DNA from: Hyphomicrobiaceae bacterium
GTDB lineage: Bacteria > Pseudomonadota > Alphaproteobacteria > Rhizobiales > Hyphomicrobiaceae
Reading direction: 5' to 3'
NCBI GenBank assembly: GCA_008933705.1
Contig: WBUN01000024.1
Location: 1 to 64,000, forward strand
Length of the DNA stretch: 64,000 nt
Shown: piece by piece, positions 45,621 to 53,623 of the stretch
Position numbering within the stretch: the stretch's first letter is position 1
Layout of the letters: the number at the start of each line of letters is the position of its first letter
The notes under the pieces: generated by a model
Databases searched by the model: none
The model's input: only the letters and a program-made list of their open reading frames with translations
What the model was told of the DNA's origin: nothing
Translations under genes and position numbers: made by a program

Positions 45621-46694
45621 ATGCTCACGGCGGCGTCGTTCACCATCCCGTTCACGCGCTACCTGTCGGCCCAGGGCGAGCCCGTTGCCGAGATGCCGGC
45701 GTTTGCGCGCGATGTCCGTGACCTGTTGCCTCTCTACAAGGCCATGGTGCGCACCCGCATCTTCGACGAGAAGGCGATAGCCCTGCAGCGGACCGGCCGC
45801 CTCGGCACGTTCGCCTCCTCGCTCGGCGAGGAGGCAGTCGGTGTCGGAGTCGCCAGCGCCATGCGCGCTGAGGACGTGCTGCTCCCGTCGTTTCGCGAGC
45901 AGTCTGCCCAGCTATGGCGCGGCGTCAGCTTGGGCGAGCTCTTGTTGTATTGGGGTGGCGACGAGCGCGGCAGCAACTTCAAGGGCCCGCGCGAGGATTT
46001 TCCGATCTGCATACCGGTTGCCACGCACTTTCCTCATGCCGTCGGCGTCGCCCTTGCTATGCGCTTGCGCGGTGAGAAGCGTGCTGCGGTCGCCATCGCC
46101 GGAGACGGCGCCACATCGAAGGGCGACTTCTACGAAGCGATCAATGTCGCGGGGATCTGGCGTCTTCCTGTCGTCTTCGTCATTGCCAACAATCAATGGG
46201 CGATCTCGGTGCCGCGACGGGCACAAACCGCCTGCGAGACGCTGGCGCAAAAGGCCGTTGCCGCAGGTATTCCTGGCGAGCAGGCCGACGGCAATGACGT
46301 GATCGCCGTGCGGGATGCTGCCGAGAGAGCCCTGGCGCGTGCTCGGCGCGGCGAAGGAGCAACGCTCATCGAGGCCGTTACGTATCGGCTCTCGGATCAC
46401 ACGACCGCCGACGATGCGCGACGCTACCGCAGCGACGCGGAGGTCTCACCGCATTGGAAAGAGGAGCCGATCGCTCGCTTGCGGTCGTTCCTTGCCGCGC
46501 GGGGGGTCTGGTCGAAGGACGATGAGCATGATTTGAGGGAATCGTGCCGAGCCGAGATCGAGAGGGCCGTCTCCGAGTATTTCGCCACAGCGCCGCCCGC
46601 ACCTTCGGACATGTTCGATTTCCTGTTTGCGGAGCTGCCTGCACCACTTGCGCAGCAGCGCCATGCGCTCAATCGCCAAGGGCACGCACCATGA
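45621..46694 (+). CDS. pdhA: Pyruvate (or branched-chain 2-oxoacid) dehydrogenase E1 alpha subunit
   Basis: 357 aa. Thiamine-diphosphate-dependent decarboxylase subunit. The TPP motif is G-D-G-A-T-S-K-G-D-F-Y-E-A-I-N-V-A, closer to the Bacillus-type PdhA (G-D-G-G-T-S-Q-G-D-F-Y-E) than to the usual alphaproteobacterial E1 alpha. R-I-F-D-E-K-A-I-A-L-Q-R-T-G-R-L-G-T-F lies near residue 45. It overlaps the E1 beta gene by 4 bases. Pyruvate versus branched-chain substrate cannot be fixed by sequence. The upstream FNR-type box suggests use under low oxygen. Confidence 0.9.
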   Translation: MLTAASFTIPFTRYLSAQGEPVAEMPAFARDVRDLLPLYKAMVRTRIFDEKAIALQRTGRLGTFASSLGEEAVGVGVASAMRAEDVLLPSFREQSAQLWRGVSLGELLLYWGGDERGSNFKGPREDFPICIPVATHFPHAVGVALAMRLRGEKRAAVAIAGDGATSKGDFYEAINVAGIWRLPVVFVIANNQWAISVPRRAQTACETLAQKAVAAGIPGEQADGNDVIAVRDAAERALARARRGEGATLIEAVTYRLSDHTTADDARRYRSDAEVSPHWKEEPIARLRSFLAARGVWSKDDEHDLRESCRAEIERAVSEYFATAPPAPSDMFDFLFAELPAPLAQQRHALNRQGHAP

Positions 46695-47671
46695 CCGAGC
46701 TGACGCTGGTGGAGGCCGTCAACAGGGCGCTCAGGCATGCCATGGAGGAGGACGAACGTGTCATCATCCTCGGCGAGGACGTCGGAGCCGACGGCGGCGT
46801 GTTCCGCGCGACCGTCGGCCTACTCGAACGGTTCGGCCCGGACCGCGTGCGCGACACACCGCTTGCGGAGACGGCGATAGCCGGAATGTCGATCGGCCTG
46901 GCTGCACAGGGGTTCCACCCGGTTGCGGAAGTCCAGTTCGACGGTTTCATGTTCCCGACCCTCGATCAGATGATCAACCACGCGGCACGCCTGCGAACGC
47001 GCACGCGCGGACGCCTGAGCTGCCCCATGGTGTTGCGTGCGCCCTATGGCGGCGGCATCCACGCGCCGGAGCATCATTCGGACAGCGTCGAGACCTATTT
47101 CGCGCACGCGCCGGGGCTCAGGGTCGTGATCCCGTCATCGCCCGAGCGGGCCTACCGGCTTCTGCTGTCGGCCATCCGCGATCCCGACCCCGTGGTGTTT
47201 CTTGAGCCCAAGCGCCTCTATCGCGCTGCGAAGGAGGAGGTAGCGGACGATGGAGCCGGTATGCCTCTCGACCGCTGCTTCGCGCTGCGGCAAGGCACCG
47301 ACGCCACGCTGATTGCCTGGGGCGCCATGACGGCAGAGGTGCTGGCAGCGGCGCAAGCGCTGGAGGACGAAGGCATCAGCGCCGAGGTTGTGGATGTCGC
47401 CACGTTGAAGCCCCTGGATGCCGATACCATTCTTCGTTCCGTGGAGAAGACGGGCCGCGCGGTCATCGTGCACGAGGCGCCTCTTACCGGAGGTCTCGGC
47501 GGGGAGATTGCGGCCCGCATTGCCGAAAGCGCGCTGCTTTCGCTGCTTGCGCCGATACGCCGGGTGACGGGCTACGATTGCGTTATGCCGCTGCCGCGCC
47601 TTGAGAGCAGCTATTTGCCGTCGGCCGCGGACGTGGTGGAGGCTGTGCGAGAGGTGATGGCATTCAAATGA
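46691..47671 (+). CDS. pdhB: 2-oxoacid dehydrogenase E1 beta subunit
   Basis: 326 aa from ATG 46691, overlapping the E1 alpha stop; longer frames upstream overlap that gene. Typical beta-subunit blocks: T-L-V-E-A-V-N-R-A-L, I-L-G-E-D-V-G, D-T-P-L-A-E-T-A-I-A-G, Q-F-D-G-F-M-F-P-T-L-D-Q and G-G-G-I-H-A-P-E-H-H-S-D-S-V-E. The transketolase C-terminal domain begins near residue 200. There is no lipoyl domain at its N-terminus, unlike the E1 beta of many alphaproteobacterial PDHs. The end overlaps the E2 gene by 4 bases. Confidence 0.94.
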   Translation: MTELTLVEAVNRALRHAMEEDERVIILGEDVGADGGVFRATVGLLERFGPDRVRDTPLAETAIAGMSIGLAAQGFHPVAEVQFDGFMFPTLDQMINHAARLRTRTRGRLSCPMVLRAPYGGGIHAPEHHSDSVETYFAHAPGLRVVIPSSPERAYRLLLSAIRDPDPVVFLEPKRLYRAAKEEVADDGAGMPLDRCFALRQGTDATLIAWGAMTAEVLAAAQALEDEGISAEVVDVATLKPLDADTILRSVEKTGRAVIVHEAPLTGGLGGEIAARIAESALLSLLAPIRRVTGYDCVMPLPRLESSYLPSAADVVEAVREVMAFK

Positions 47672-48765
47672 AGAAGACCTTTCGGCTCCCCGATCTGGGA
47701 GAAGGACTGCAGGAGGCGGAGATCGTCTCCTGGCACGTGTCGGTCGGCGACCGCATCGTCGTGGACCAGCCGCTGGTCTCGGTCGAGACCGCCAAGGCCG
47801 TCGTCGAGGTGCCGGCGCCTTGGTCGGGTTCCATCGTCAAGGTCTATGGCGCGTTGGGTCAGATCGTGAAGATCGGCGAGCCGCTGGTGGACATCGAGAC
47901 CGAGGCCGGTGAGAGGGCGGATGCCGGGGCGGTCGTCGGCGAGTTGCCGCAGGCGCCGCCTGCCGAAGCGAAGGTACGGGCGGCCGCGCCGCCTGCGGCC
48001 GGTCGAGCCGTGCCGGCCGTGCGTGCACGCGCCAAGGCGCTCGGTGTCGATCTGGCAGGCATCGCCGGCACCGGACCCGGCGGATCGATCAGCATGGCTG
48101 ACGTGGAAGCCGCTGCACACAAGGCGTTGGCGGGCTCGGGCTACGAACCCTTGCGCGGTGTCCGCCGCGCCATGGCCGAGAATATGACGCGGGCGGCCTC
48201 GATCATACCGGCGACCGTCACCGACGAGGCCGATATCGATCACTGGCCCCCGAACCCCGATGTTACCATTCGCCTCGTCCGCGCCGTTGCCGCCGGATGC
48301 GCAGCAGCACCCGAGCTCAACGCATGGTTCGACGGCGAGCGTGCAGCGCGCCGCCTCCACGACAACATCGATCTCGGCCTGGCGCTGAACACGGAGGATG
48401 GATTGTTTGTCCCGGTGCTGCGGAACGTGGCCCGCCGAAGCGACGAGGATATCAGGCGCGGCATCGAGGCCATGAAACGAGACATCGCCGCGCGCTCCGT
48501 GCCGCCACACGAGCTCAGGGGCCAGACGATCACTCTCTCCAACTTCGGCATGTTCGGGTGGGGCCTCACCGCCGCGCTCGGCATTGTGGCACCGCAGGTC
48601 GCAATTCTGGGCGCGGGCCGCATCCATAAAGCGCCGAGGGTTGTCAGCGACCAAGTGCAAGTGCGCAAGGTACTGCCACTGTCGCTGACATTTGACCATC
48701 GGGTCGTCAGCGGCGCCGAGGCCGTCAGATTTCTGGGCGCCGCCATCACGTCCCTGCAAACGTAG
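47668..48765 (+). CDS. pdhC: 2-oxoacid dehydrogenase E2 (dihydrolipoamide acyltransferase), short form
   Basis: 365 aa with one lipoyl domain (K43 in E-T-A-K-A), a peripheral subunit-binding domain around residues 113-150 (R-A-R-A-K-A-L-G-V-D-L) and a catalytic domain ending D-H-R-V-V-S-G-A-E-A-V. The active-site histidine is kept; serine stands where aspartate is usual in D-H-R-x-x-D-G. The linkers are Ala/Pro-rich. No lpd (E3) follows, so dihydrolipoamide dehydrogenase must be shared with other complexes. Confidence 0.94.
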   Translation: MKKTFRLPDLGEGLQEAEIVSWHVSVGDRIVVDQPLVSVETAKAVVEVPAPWSGSIVKVYGALGQIVKIGEPLVDIETEAGERADAGAVVGELPQAPPAEAKVRAAAPPAAGRAVPAVRARAKALGVDLAGIAGTGPGGSISMADVEAAAHKALAGSGYEPLRGVRRAMAENMTRAASIIPATVTDEADIDHWPPNPDVTIRLVRAVAAGCAAAPELNAWFDGERAARRLHDNIDLGLALNTEDGLFVPVLRNVARRSDEDIRRGIEAMKRDIAARSVPPHELRGQTITLSNFGMFGWGLTAALGIVAPQVAILGAGRIHKAPRVVSDQVQVRKVLPLSLTFDHRVVSGAEAVRFLGAAITSLQT

Positions 48766-48788
48766 CTTCAACGGCATTCGGAGGCACC

Positions 48789-49898
48789 ATGGAGGAAGCA
48801 TTCAGGTTCGCCGATCAGCTCGGCCCCGAGAAGATCGTCCACATCCACGAGCCGCGCCTGGGCCTCAGGGCGATTGTCGTCGTGGACAACACGGCGGCGG
48901 GACCCGCAATCGGCGGGACGCGCATGGCGCCGGACGTGAGCACGCAAGAGTGCTTCCGCCTCGCGCGCGCCATGACGCTCAAGAATGCGGCAGCGAGCCT
49001 TGCGCACGGCGGCGCCAAATCGGTGATCTTCGGCAATCCCGGAATGCCAAAGGCCGAGAAGGAAAGGCTCGTGCGCGCCTTCGCGGCAGCCATTCGCAAT
49101 CTCAAGGAGTACATACCCGGCCCTGACATGGGAACCGACGAGGCGGCCATGGCTTGGGTGAAGGACGAGATAGGCCGCTCCGTCGGCCTGCCACGCGAGG
49201 TTGGCGGAATACCGCTGGACGAAATCGGCGCAACGGGCTTCGGGCTGACCGTCGCCGCTGCGGCAGCCGAAGAGTTCTCGGGTGTGAGGCTCGATGGCGC
49301 CAGGATCGTCGTGCAGGGCTATGGCGCGGTCGGCCGGCACGCGGCGCGCTTCCTTGCGCAGAAGGGAGCGCGGCTCGTGGGTGTGTCCGACACCAAGGGC
49401 GCGGTAGCCAGCCCTTCCGGCCTCGACCTCGGCCAGCTCGAGGCGCTCAAGGCTCAGGGCAAGAGCGTTGCTGAACTGAAATCGGGGAGGCATTTGGCGG
49501 CAGAAGATCTCATCGGCATCGAATGCGACATCTGGATCCCGGCGGCGCGACCCGATGTGATCCGGGAGGACAATGTGGGTGCCCTGAAGACGCGGGTCGT
49601 GCTGCAAGGCGCCAACATACCGGCGACACCCGAAGCCGAGCGGAGCATGCACGCGCGCGGCATACTGTCGATCCCCGACTTCATCGCCAATGCCGGCGGC
49701 GTTATCGCCGGCGCCGTGGAGCTTCGTAGCGGGACCGAGCAGGCAGCTCTCGATACGATCGCCGAAAAGATCTCGGCCAACACACGCGCCGTGCTCGAGA
49801 CTGCGAAGGCACAACGCATCCCGCCCCGCGAGGCCGCTGTCGGCATCGCTCGCGCCCGCGTCGAGCGGGCCATGGACCTGCGGCGGTGGCAAGCCTGA
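48789..49898 (+). CDS. Glu/Leu/Phe/Val dehydrogenase family enzyme
   Basis: 369 aa, close to leucine/phenylalanine dehydrogenases (about 365) and shorter than glutamate dehydrogenases (about 420). Catalytic lysine in H-G-G-A-K-S-V-I, then G-P-D-M-G-T-D-E-A-A-M and the Rossmann loop G-Y-G-A-V-G near residue 178. It interconverts an amino acid and its 2-oxo acid with NAD(P). Twenty-three bases after the E2 gene, it is probably in the same transcript and may supply or drain 2-oxo acids or reoxidise NADH. Confidence 0.9.
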   Translation: MEEAFRFADQLGPEKIVHIHEPRLGLRAIVVVDNTAAGPAIGGTRMAPDVSTQECFRLARAMTLKNAAASLAHGGAKSVIFGNPGMPKAEKERLVRAFAAAIRNLKEYIPGPDMGTDEAAMAWVKDEIGRSVGLPREVGGIPLDEIGATGFGLTVAAAAAEEFSGVRLDGARIVVQGYGAVGRHAARFLAQKGARLVGVSDTKGAVASPSGLDLGQLEALKAQGKSVAELKSGRHLAAEDLIGIECDIWIPAARPDVIREDNVGALKTRVVLQGANIPATPEAERSMHARGILSIPDFIANAGGVIAGAVELRSGTEQAALDTIAEKISANTRAVLETAKAQRIPPREAAVGIARARVERAMDLRRWQA

Positions 49899-49932
49899 CG
49901 GCCAGCGCCGCAGGTCCCCGCGGCGGGGCCGG

Positions 49933-49946
49933 TTGATCATGGTCAA
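49933..49946. promoter_or_regulatory. FNR/FixK-type box 6
   Basis: TTGAT-CATG-GTCAA, centred 76 bases before ATG 50016. Class-II spacing puts the transcription start near 49981, which supports ATG 50016 over 49971 as the start of the next gene. Confidence 0.7.
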
Positions 49947-50015
49947 TGTGCCGGTGCGGGTGCTCGCGCTTTGATGCGCGACGATTCCGTAACGCGTATC
50001 CAAGAGGTGAAAGCG

Positions 50016-50873
50016 ATGGCCGGTGTGCGCATCGTATCCTTCATCGCAACCTTCGGCGCAGCAGCCATCCTGAGCCTAGCCCTGCCCACATCGGACGGCT
50101 CTGCCCAGGCGTACGACCGCAGCCAGGCCAAGGCCAGCGGCGCGCCTCGCAGCATCAGGGCACCCGCGCCGCGCGCCAGCAGCAGGATTGTGGCACCGCG
50201 CACGAGCAGGGCGATGGCGCCGAGGACCACAGTCCGGCGTGCAACGCCCCGCACGGGAAGGGCGGTGACCACGCGAAGGACGATCGTAGTGCCCCGCACC
50301 AAACGCGTGGCGACGCGCCGCGCACCCAAGATCACGACGCTGCCGCGCACGACGAAGCGTGTCACGCGCAAGGCTCCCTCGGTCGCCACGCGCCTGACGC
50401 GGCAGACCATCCGCCGGGCGCCCGCGAACCTTGCCCTCATGAACAGAGGATTGAAGCAGAACCCCAAGCGATACAAGCCGGCCAGCCTGTTGCATGACCC
50501 GAAGCGGAAGGCCGGAAGATCCGGCTGGATGCATCGGCACCGGCCGTTCGTCTTCAAGCACGATGGCCATCGCTGGCGCCGGCACTACTACAGCTTCCTG
50601 GTGGGCGGGCTTTGGTACTGGTACTGGTACGACATCATTGCTGACGATGACCCTGTCGCGCTGGCCTACAGCGAGGTCTTACTGCCGGATTGCAGCCTGG
50701 ACAGTGACGAGTGCGTCGAGCCCGGCGCTGTTGTCGCCCCCGCGATTCTGGAAGGGCGTGCCACGGAAGAGGACATGGCCCGCTGCGCCGCACAGTTCAT
50801 ATCCTTCGATCCGAGCAGCGGGACCTACCTGACCTATGCGGGCATAGTGCGCGTCTGCCCCTATCTCGAATGA
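50016..50873 (+). CDS. Exported Arg/Thr/Pro-rich protein with BA14K-like C-terminus
   Basis: 285 aa from ATG 50016 (AGAGGTG upstream). A signal peptide (residues 1-31, ending S-A-Q-A) is followed by about 110 residues dominated by R, T, A and P in an irregular P-R-T-x-R repeat, giving a very basic, disordered region. Then comes an aromatic hydrophobic stretch (L-W-Y-W-Y-W-Y). The end, A-R-C-A-A-Q-F-I-S-F-D-P-S-S-G-T-Y-L, resembles the BA14K domain of Hyphomicrobiales. Probably an envelope protein. FNR-type box 6 lies upstream. Confidence 0.75.
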   Translation: MAGVRIVSFIATFGAAAILSLALPTSDGSAQAYDRSQAKASGAPRSIRAPAPRASSRIVAPRTSRAMAPRTTVRRATPRTGRAVTTRRTIVVPRTKRVATRRAPKITTLPRTTKRVTRKAPSVATRLTRQTIRRAPANLALMNRGLKQNPKRYKPASLLHDPKRKAGRSGWMHRHRPFVFKHDGHRWRRHYYSFLVGGLWYWYWYDIIADDDPVALAYSEVLLPDCSLDSDECVEPGAVVAPAILEGRATEEDMARCAAQFISFDPSSGTYLTYAGIVRVCPYLE

Positions 50874-50985
50874 GGAAGCAAACGTGCCGGCAGGCCTCGT
50901 TTCGAAGCTTCGGCTGGCGCAGAGACTGGCACAATAGACCTGCAGGCCATCGGCGATCGCCCCTGCGGGGAACATGGAGGCTGTG

Positions 50986-51423
50986 ATGTACAAGCACATT
51001 CTGATTGCGACCGACGGAACGGAGCTCGCCCAGAAGGCCGTGACCGAAGGCCTCGGCCTTGCCAAGATCCTCGGCGCGAAGGCGACGGCGGTCACCGTAA
51101 CGGAACCCTGGGCTGCGGTTGCCACCGGCGAGATGGCCCTCGGATTTCCGCGCGACCAATACGACAAGGGCGCAGCAGAGAATGCCGCCGATATACTCAC
51201 GACCGTCAGCGAGGTGGCGAAAGCGATGGGCATGGACTGCGCCACGATCCACGCAAAGGATCAATATCCGGCCGAGGGCATCATCGCCGCTGCCAAGGAA
51301 AAGGGCTGCGACCTGATCGTCATGGCCTCGCACGGACGGCGCGGCATCGCCAAGCTGCTGATCGGCAGCGAGGCCATCAGAGTGCTGACGCTCAGCACGG
51401 TGCCAGTTCTCATTTGTCGCTGA
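50986..51423 (+). CDS. Universal stress protein, UspA family
   Basis: 145 aa from ATG 50986 (GGAGG five bases upstream; ATG 50974 also in frame). The start Y-K-H-I-L-I-A-T-D-G and the ATP-binding end M-A-S-H-G-R-R-G-I-A-K-L-L-I-G-S are typical of single-domain, nucleotide-binding Usp. Usp proteins help survival in growth arrest and low oxygen. The gene follows the BA14K-like gene by 112 bases and its end overlaps the convergent chaB-like gene by 14 bases. Confidence 0.95.
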   Translation: MYKHILIATDGTELAQKAVTEGLGLAKILGAKATAVTVTEPWAAVATGEMALGFPRDQYDKGAAENAADILTTVSEVAKAMGMDCATIHAKDQYPAEGIIAAAKEKGCDLIVMASHGRRGIAKLLIGSEAIRVLTLSTVPVLICR

Positions 51424-51631
51424 GGTGTTCGCGCGGCAGCCAGTCGTCGCCGACCTTCCGATAGCGCTTCTTCACGGCAGCCCAGGCAACGCGATGGGCA
51501 ATCTCCTCACCCCCTGAGGCGGCATATGTCTGCCATGCGTGATTGAAGGCGCTTCGGTAGATGTCCTGCGCGTGCTCGGGCAAGTGCCCGCGAACCGATG
51601 GCGGCAGCTCCTCGTTGGATGCATAGGGCAT
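51410..51631 (-). CDS. ChaB-family protein
   Basis: 73 aa from ATG 51631 (ATG 51646 possible). Matches ChaB: M-P-Y-A-S-N-E-E-L-P-P-S-V-R near the start, L-P-E-H-A-Q-D-I-Y-R-S-A-F-N-H-A-W, then A-H-R-V-A-W-A-A-V-K-K-R-Y. ChaB was named as a regulator of cation transport ChaA in E. coli, but its biochemical role is unclear. No chaA is nearby. It overlaps the end of the Usp gene on the opposite strand. Confidence 0.93.
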   Translation of the reverse strand: MPYASNEELPPSVRGHLPEHAQDIYRSAFNHAWQTYAASGGEEIAHRVAWAAVKKRYRKVGDDWLPREHLSDK

Positions 51632-51688
51632 GGGAGGTGCTCCCATCCTGTTGCGCTCTGGCGTCCGCTTGCGGCCGGCAGGCGGCCG

Positions 51689-52894
51689 CTATTCCCGCCG
51701 CAACGCCTCGATCGGATCGAGGCTCGCCGCGCGACGGGCCGGAAAGAACCCGAACACGATACCCACCAAAGCCGAGAAGACGAAGGCAACTACGACGATC
51801 GTCGGATCGACGACCAGGGGCACTCTCAGCCCCGTCGTCGCGAGCCACGCCAGCAGGAGGCCCGTCAGGATGCCGATCAAGCCGCCGAACAGCGACAGAA
51901 CCGTCGCCTCGACCAGGAACTGCAGAAGCACCTGGCGCTCGAGCGCGCCTATGGCGAGGCGGATGCCGATCTCGCGCGTGCGCTCCGTCACCGACACGAG
52001 CATGATGTTCATGATGCCGATGCCGCCCACGAGGAGGCTGACGGCGGCGACGGCACCAAGCAGACCGGTCAAGACGGCGGTCGTGGCGGTCTGCGTCTCA
52101 ACGATCTGCTTCATGTCGCGAACGGAGAAATCGTCCTCCTTGCCGCTGACGATATTGCGACGTTCGCGCAACAGCCTCTCGATGTCGGCTTGCACTTTGG
52201 CCGTGTCGGCGGACTCCTCCGCGGAAACGAGGATCGTGGCGATTTCCGTATTGCCGGCCAGACGCCGCTGGAACGTCCGCAGCGGCAGCAGCACGATGTC
52301 GTCCTGATCCGTGCCGAAGCTGGATTGGCCTTTGGACTCGAGCAGGCCGATCACCTCGCACGAGATCTTATTCACCCGGATGCTGCGCCCCAGGGGCTCG
52401 GATGAGCCAAAGAGCTTGCTGCGCACAGTATCGCCAATGATGCAGGCGGCACGGCCTGCGCGCAGCTCGCCATCCAGAAATTGCCGCCCGGCCTTGAGGT
52501 TCCAGGCCTGGGCTATGAAGTAGCCGTTATCGGTGCCGTGCACCGGCGTGGTGCGGTTCTCCGTGCCGTAGACGACGGTCACGGACTTGGAGGAAACACC
52601 CGTTACCGTACGCACGGACCCGAGCTGACTTCTGAGAGCCTCGATATCTCGGATGTTGAAGGGCTTCGCCTCAGAGCTGGCGCGCCCGGGCCCGAACTGG
52701 CCGGGACGGACGAACAGCAGGTTGGAGCCGAGCTTGGCCAGATCGGCGGCCACCTTTGCGGTCGTGCCGTTGCCGATCGTCACCATGGCGATCACAGCGC
52801 CGACGCCGATGACGATGCCGAGCACCGTCAGCAACGACCGCAGAACGTTGCGCTGCAGTGCCTGGAAGGCGAGCTTGATCGTCTCAAGCAGCAT
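51689..52894 (-). CDS. MacB-type ABC transporter permease
   Basis: 401 aa from ATG 52894, sharing one base with the stop of the ATPase gene (TGATG). One N-terminal membrane segment (residues 20-45: L-R-S-L-L-T-V-L-G-I-V-I-G-V), a periplasmic MacB_PCD domain of about 220 residues, then three C-terminal segments in an FtsX domain with E-R-T-R-E-I-G-I-R-L-A-I-G. In E. coli MacB the ATPase is fused; here it is a separate gene. With MacA and an outer-membrane channel it would export peptides, macrolides or lipids. No tolC-like gene is near. Confidence 0.95.
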   Translation of the reverse strand: MLLETIKLAFQALQRNVLRSLLTVLGIVIGVGAVIAMVTIGNGTTAKVAADLAKLGSNLLFVRPGQFGPGRASSEAKPFNIRDIEALRSQLGSVRTVTGVSSKSVTVVYGTENRTTPVHGTDNGYFIAQAWNLKAGRQFLDGELRAGRAACIIGDTVRSKLFGSSEPLGRSIRVNKISCEVIGLLESKGQSSFGTDQDDIVLLPLRTFQRRLAGNTEIATILVSAEESADTAKVQADIERLLRERRNIVSGKEDDFSVRDMKQIVETQTATTAVLTGLLGAVAAVSLLVGGIGIMNIMLVSVTERTREIGIRLAIGALERQVLLQFLVEATVLSLFGGLIGILTGLLLAWLATTGLRVPLVVDPTIVVVAFVFSALVGIVFGFFPARRAASLDPIEALRRE

Positions 52895-53613
52895 CACGCG
52901 GCCTGCCTTCCCGGCTCGTCCGCCGCTATCTGCCCGTCGAGGAATCGCACGATGCGCCGCGCATAGGCGGCCATGTCCGGCTCGTGCGTCACCATGATGA
53001 TGGTAATGCCCTGATCGCGGTTGAGGCTGTTCAGCAGATCCATGATCTCGCGGCTGGTCTTGGTGTCGAGGTTGCCGGTCGGCTCGTCCGCCAGCAGCAC
53101 GGCGGGCTCGGTGACGATGGCACGCGCGATCGCCACGCGCTGCTGCTGCCCGCCGGACAGCTCGGCGGAGGTGTGATGCTCGCGGCCCTTGAGACCGACA
53201 CGCGCGAGGGCCTCGAAGGCAAGCGCACGGCGCTTCTCGTAAGGCTCGCCCCGATATATCAGCGGCAGCTCGACGTTGTCCGCCGCCGTCGTGCGCGGCA
53301 GAAGATTGAACCCCTGAAACACGAAACCCAGGAAATGCCGCCTCAGCAGCGCGCGCTGGTTGCGGTCGAGGCGACCGACGTCGATGCCGTGGAAAAGGTA
53401 CTGCCCGCTCGTCGGCGTATCCAGGCAACCGATGACGTTCATGGCCGTCGACTTGCCCGACCCGGACGGTCCCATGATGGCCACGAATTCACCTGCCGCT
53501 ATGCGCAGATCGACCCCACCCAGCGCGCTGACCGCGGCCATTCCGGTGCCGTAGATCTTGGTGACGCCCCGCAATTCGATGAGCGCCTCGGCTTCCGAGG
53601 GATGGTCTTCCAC
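52894..53613 (-). CDS. MacB/LolD-type ABC transporter ATP-binding protein
   Basis: 239 aa from GTG 53613, with GAGGAG six bases before; ATG 53619 and 53646 are in frame but the last overlaps macA. Walker [10 protein letters not shown], the Q-loop region F-V-F-Q-G-F-N-L-L, signature L-S-G-G-Q-Q-Q-R-V and Walker [13 protein letters not shown] are all intact. It powers the adjoining MacB-type permease. The gene order macA-ATPase-permease is tight, so the three act as one operon under FNR-type box 7. Confidence 0.96.
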   Translation of the reverse strand: MEDHPSEAEALIELRGVTKIYGTGMAAVSALGGVDLRIAAGEFVAIMGPSGSGKSTAMNVIGCLDTPTSGQYLFHGIDVGRLDRNQRALLRRHFLGFVFQGFNLLPRTTAADNVELPLIYRGEPYEKRRALAFEALARVGLKGREHHTSAELSGGQQQRVAIARAIVTEPAVLLADEPTGNLDTKTSREIMDLLNSLNRDQGITIIMVTHEPDMAAYARRIVRFLDGQIAADEPGRQAA

Positions 53614-53623
53614 GCCCATCTCC

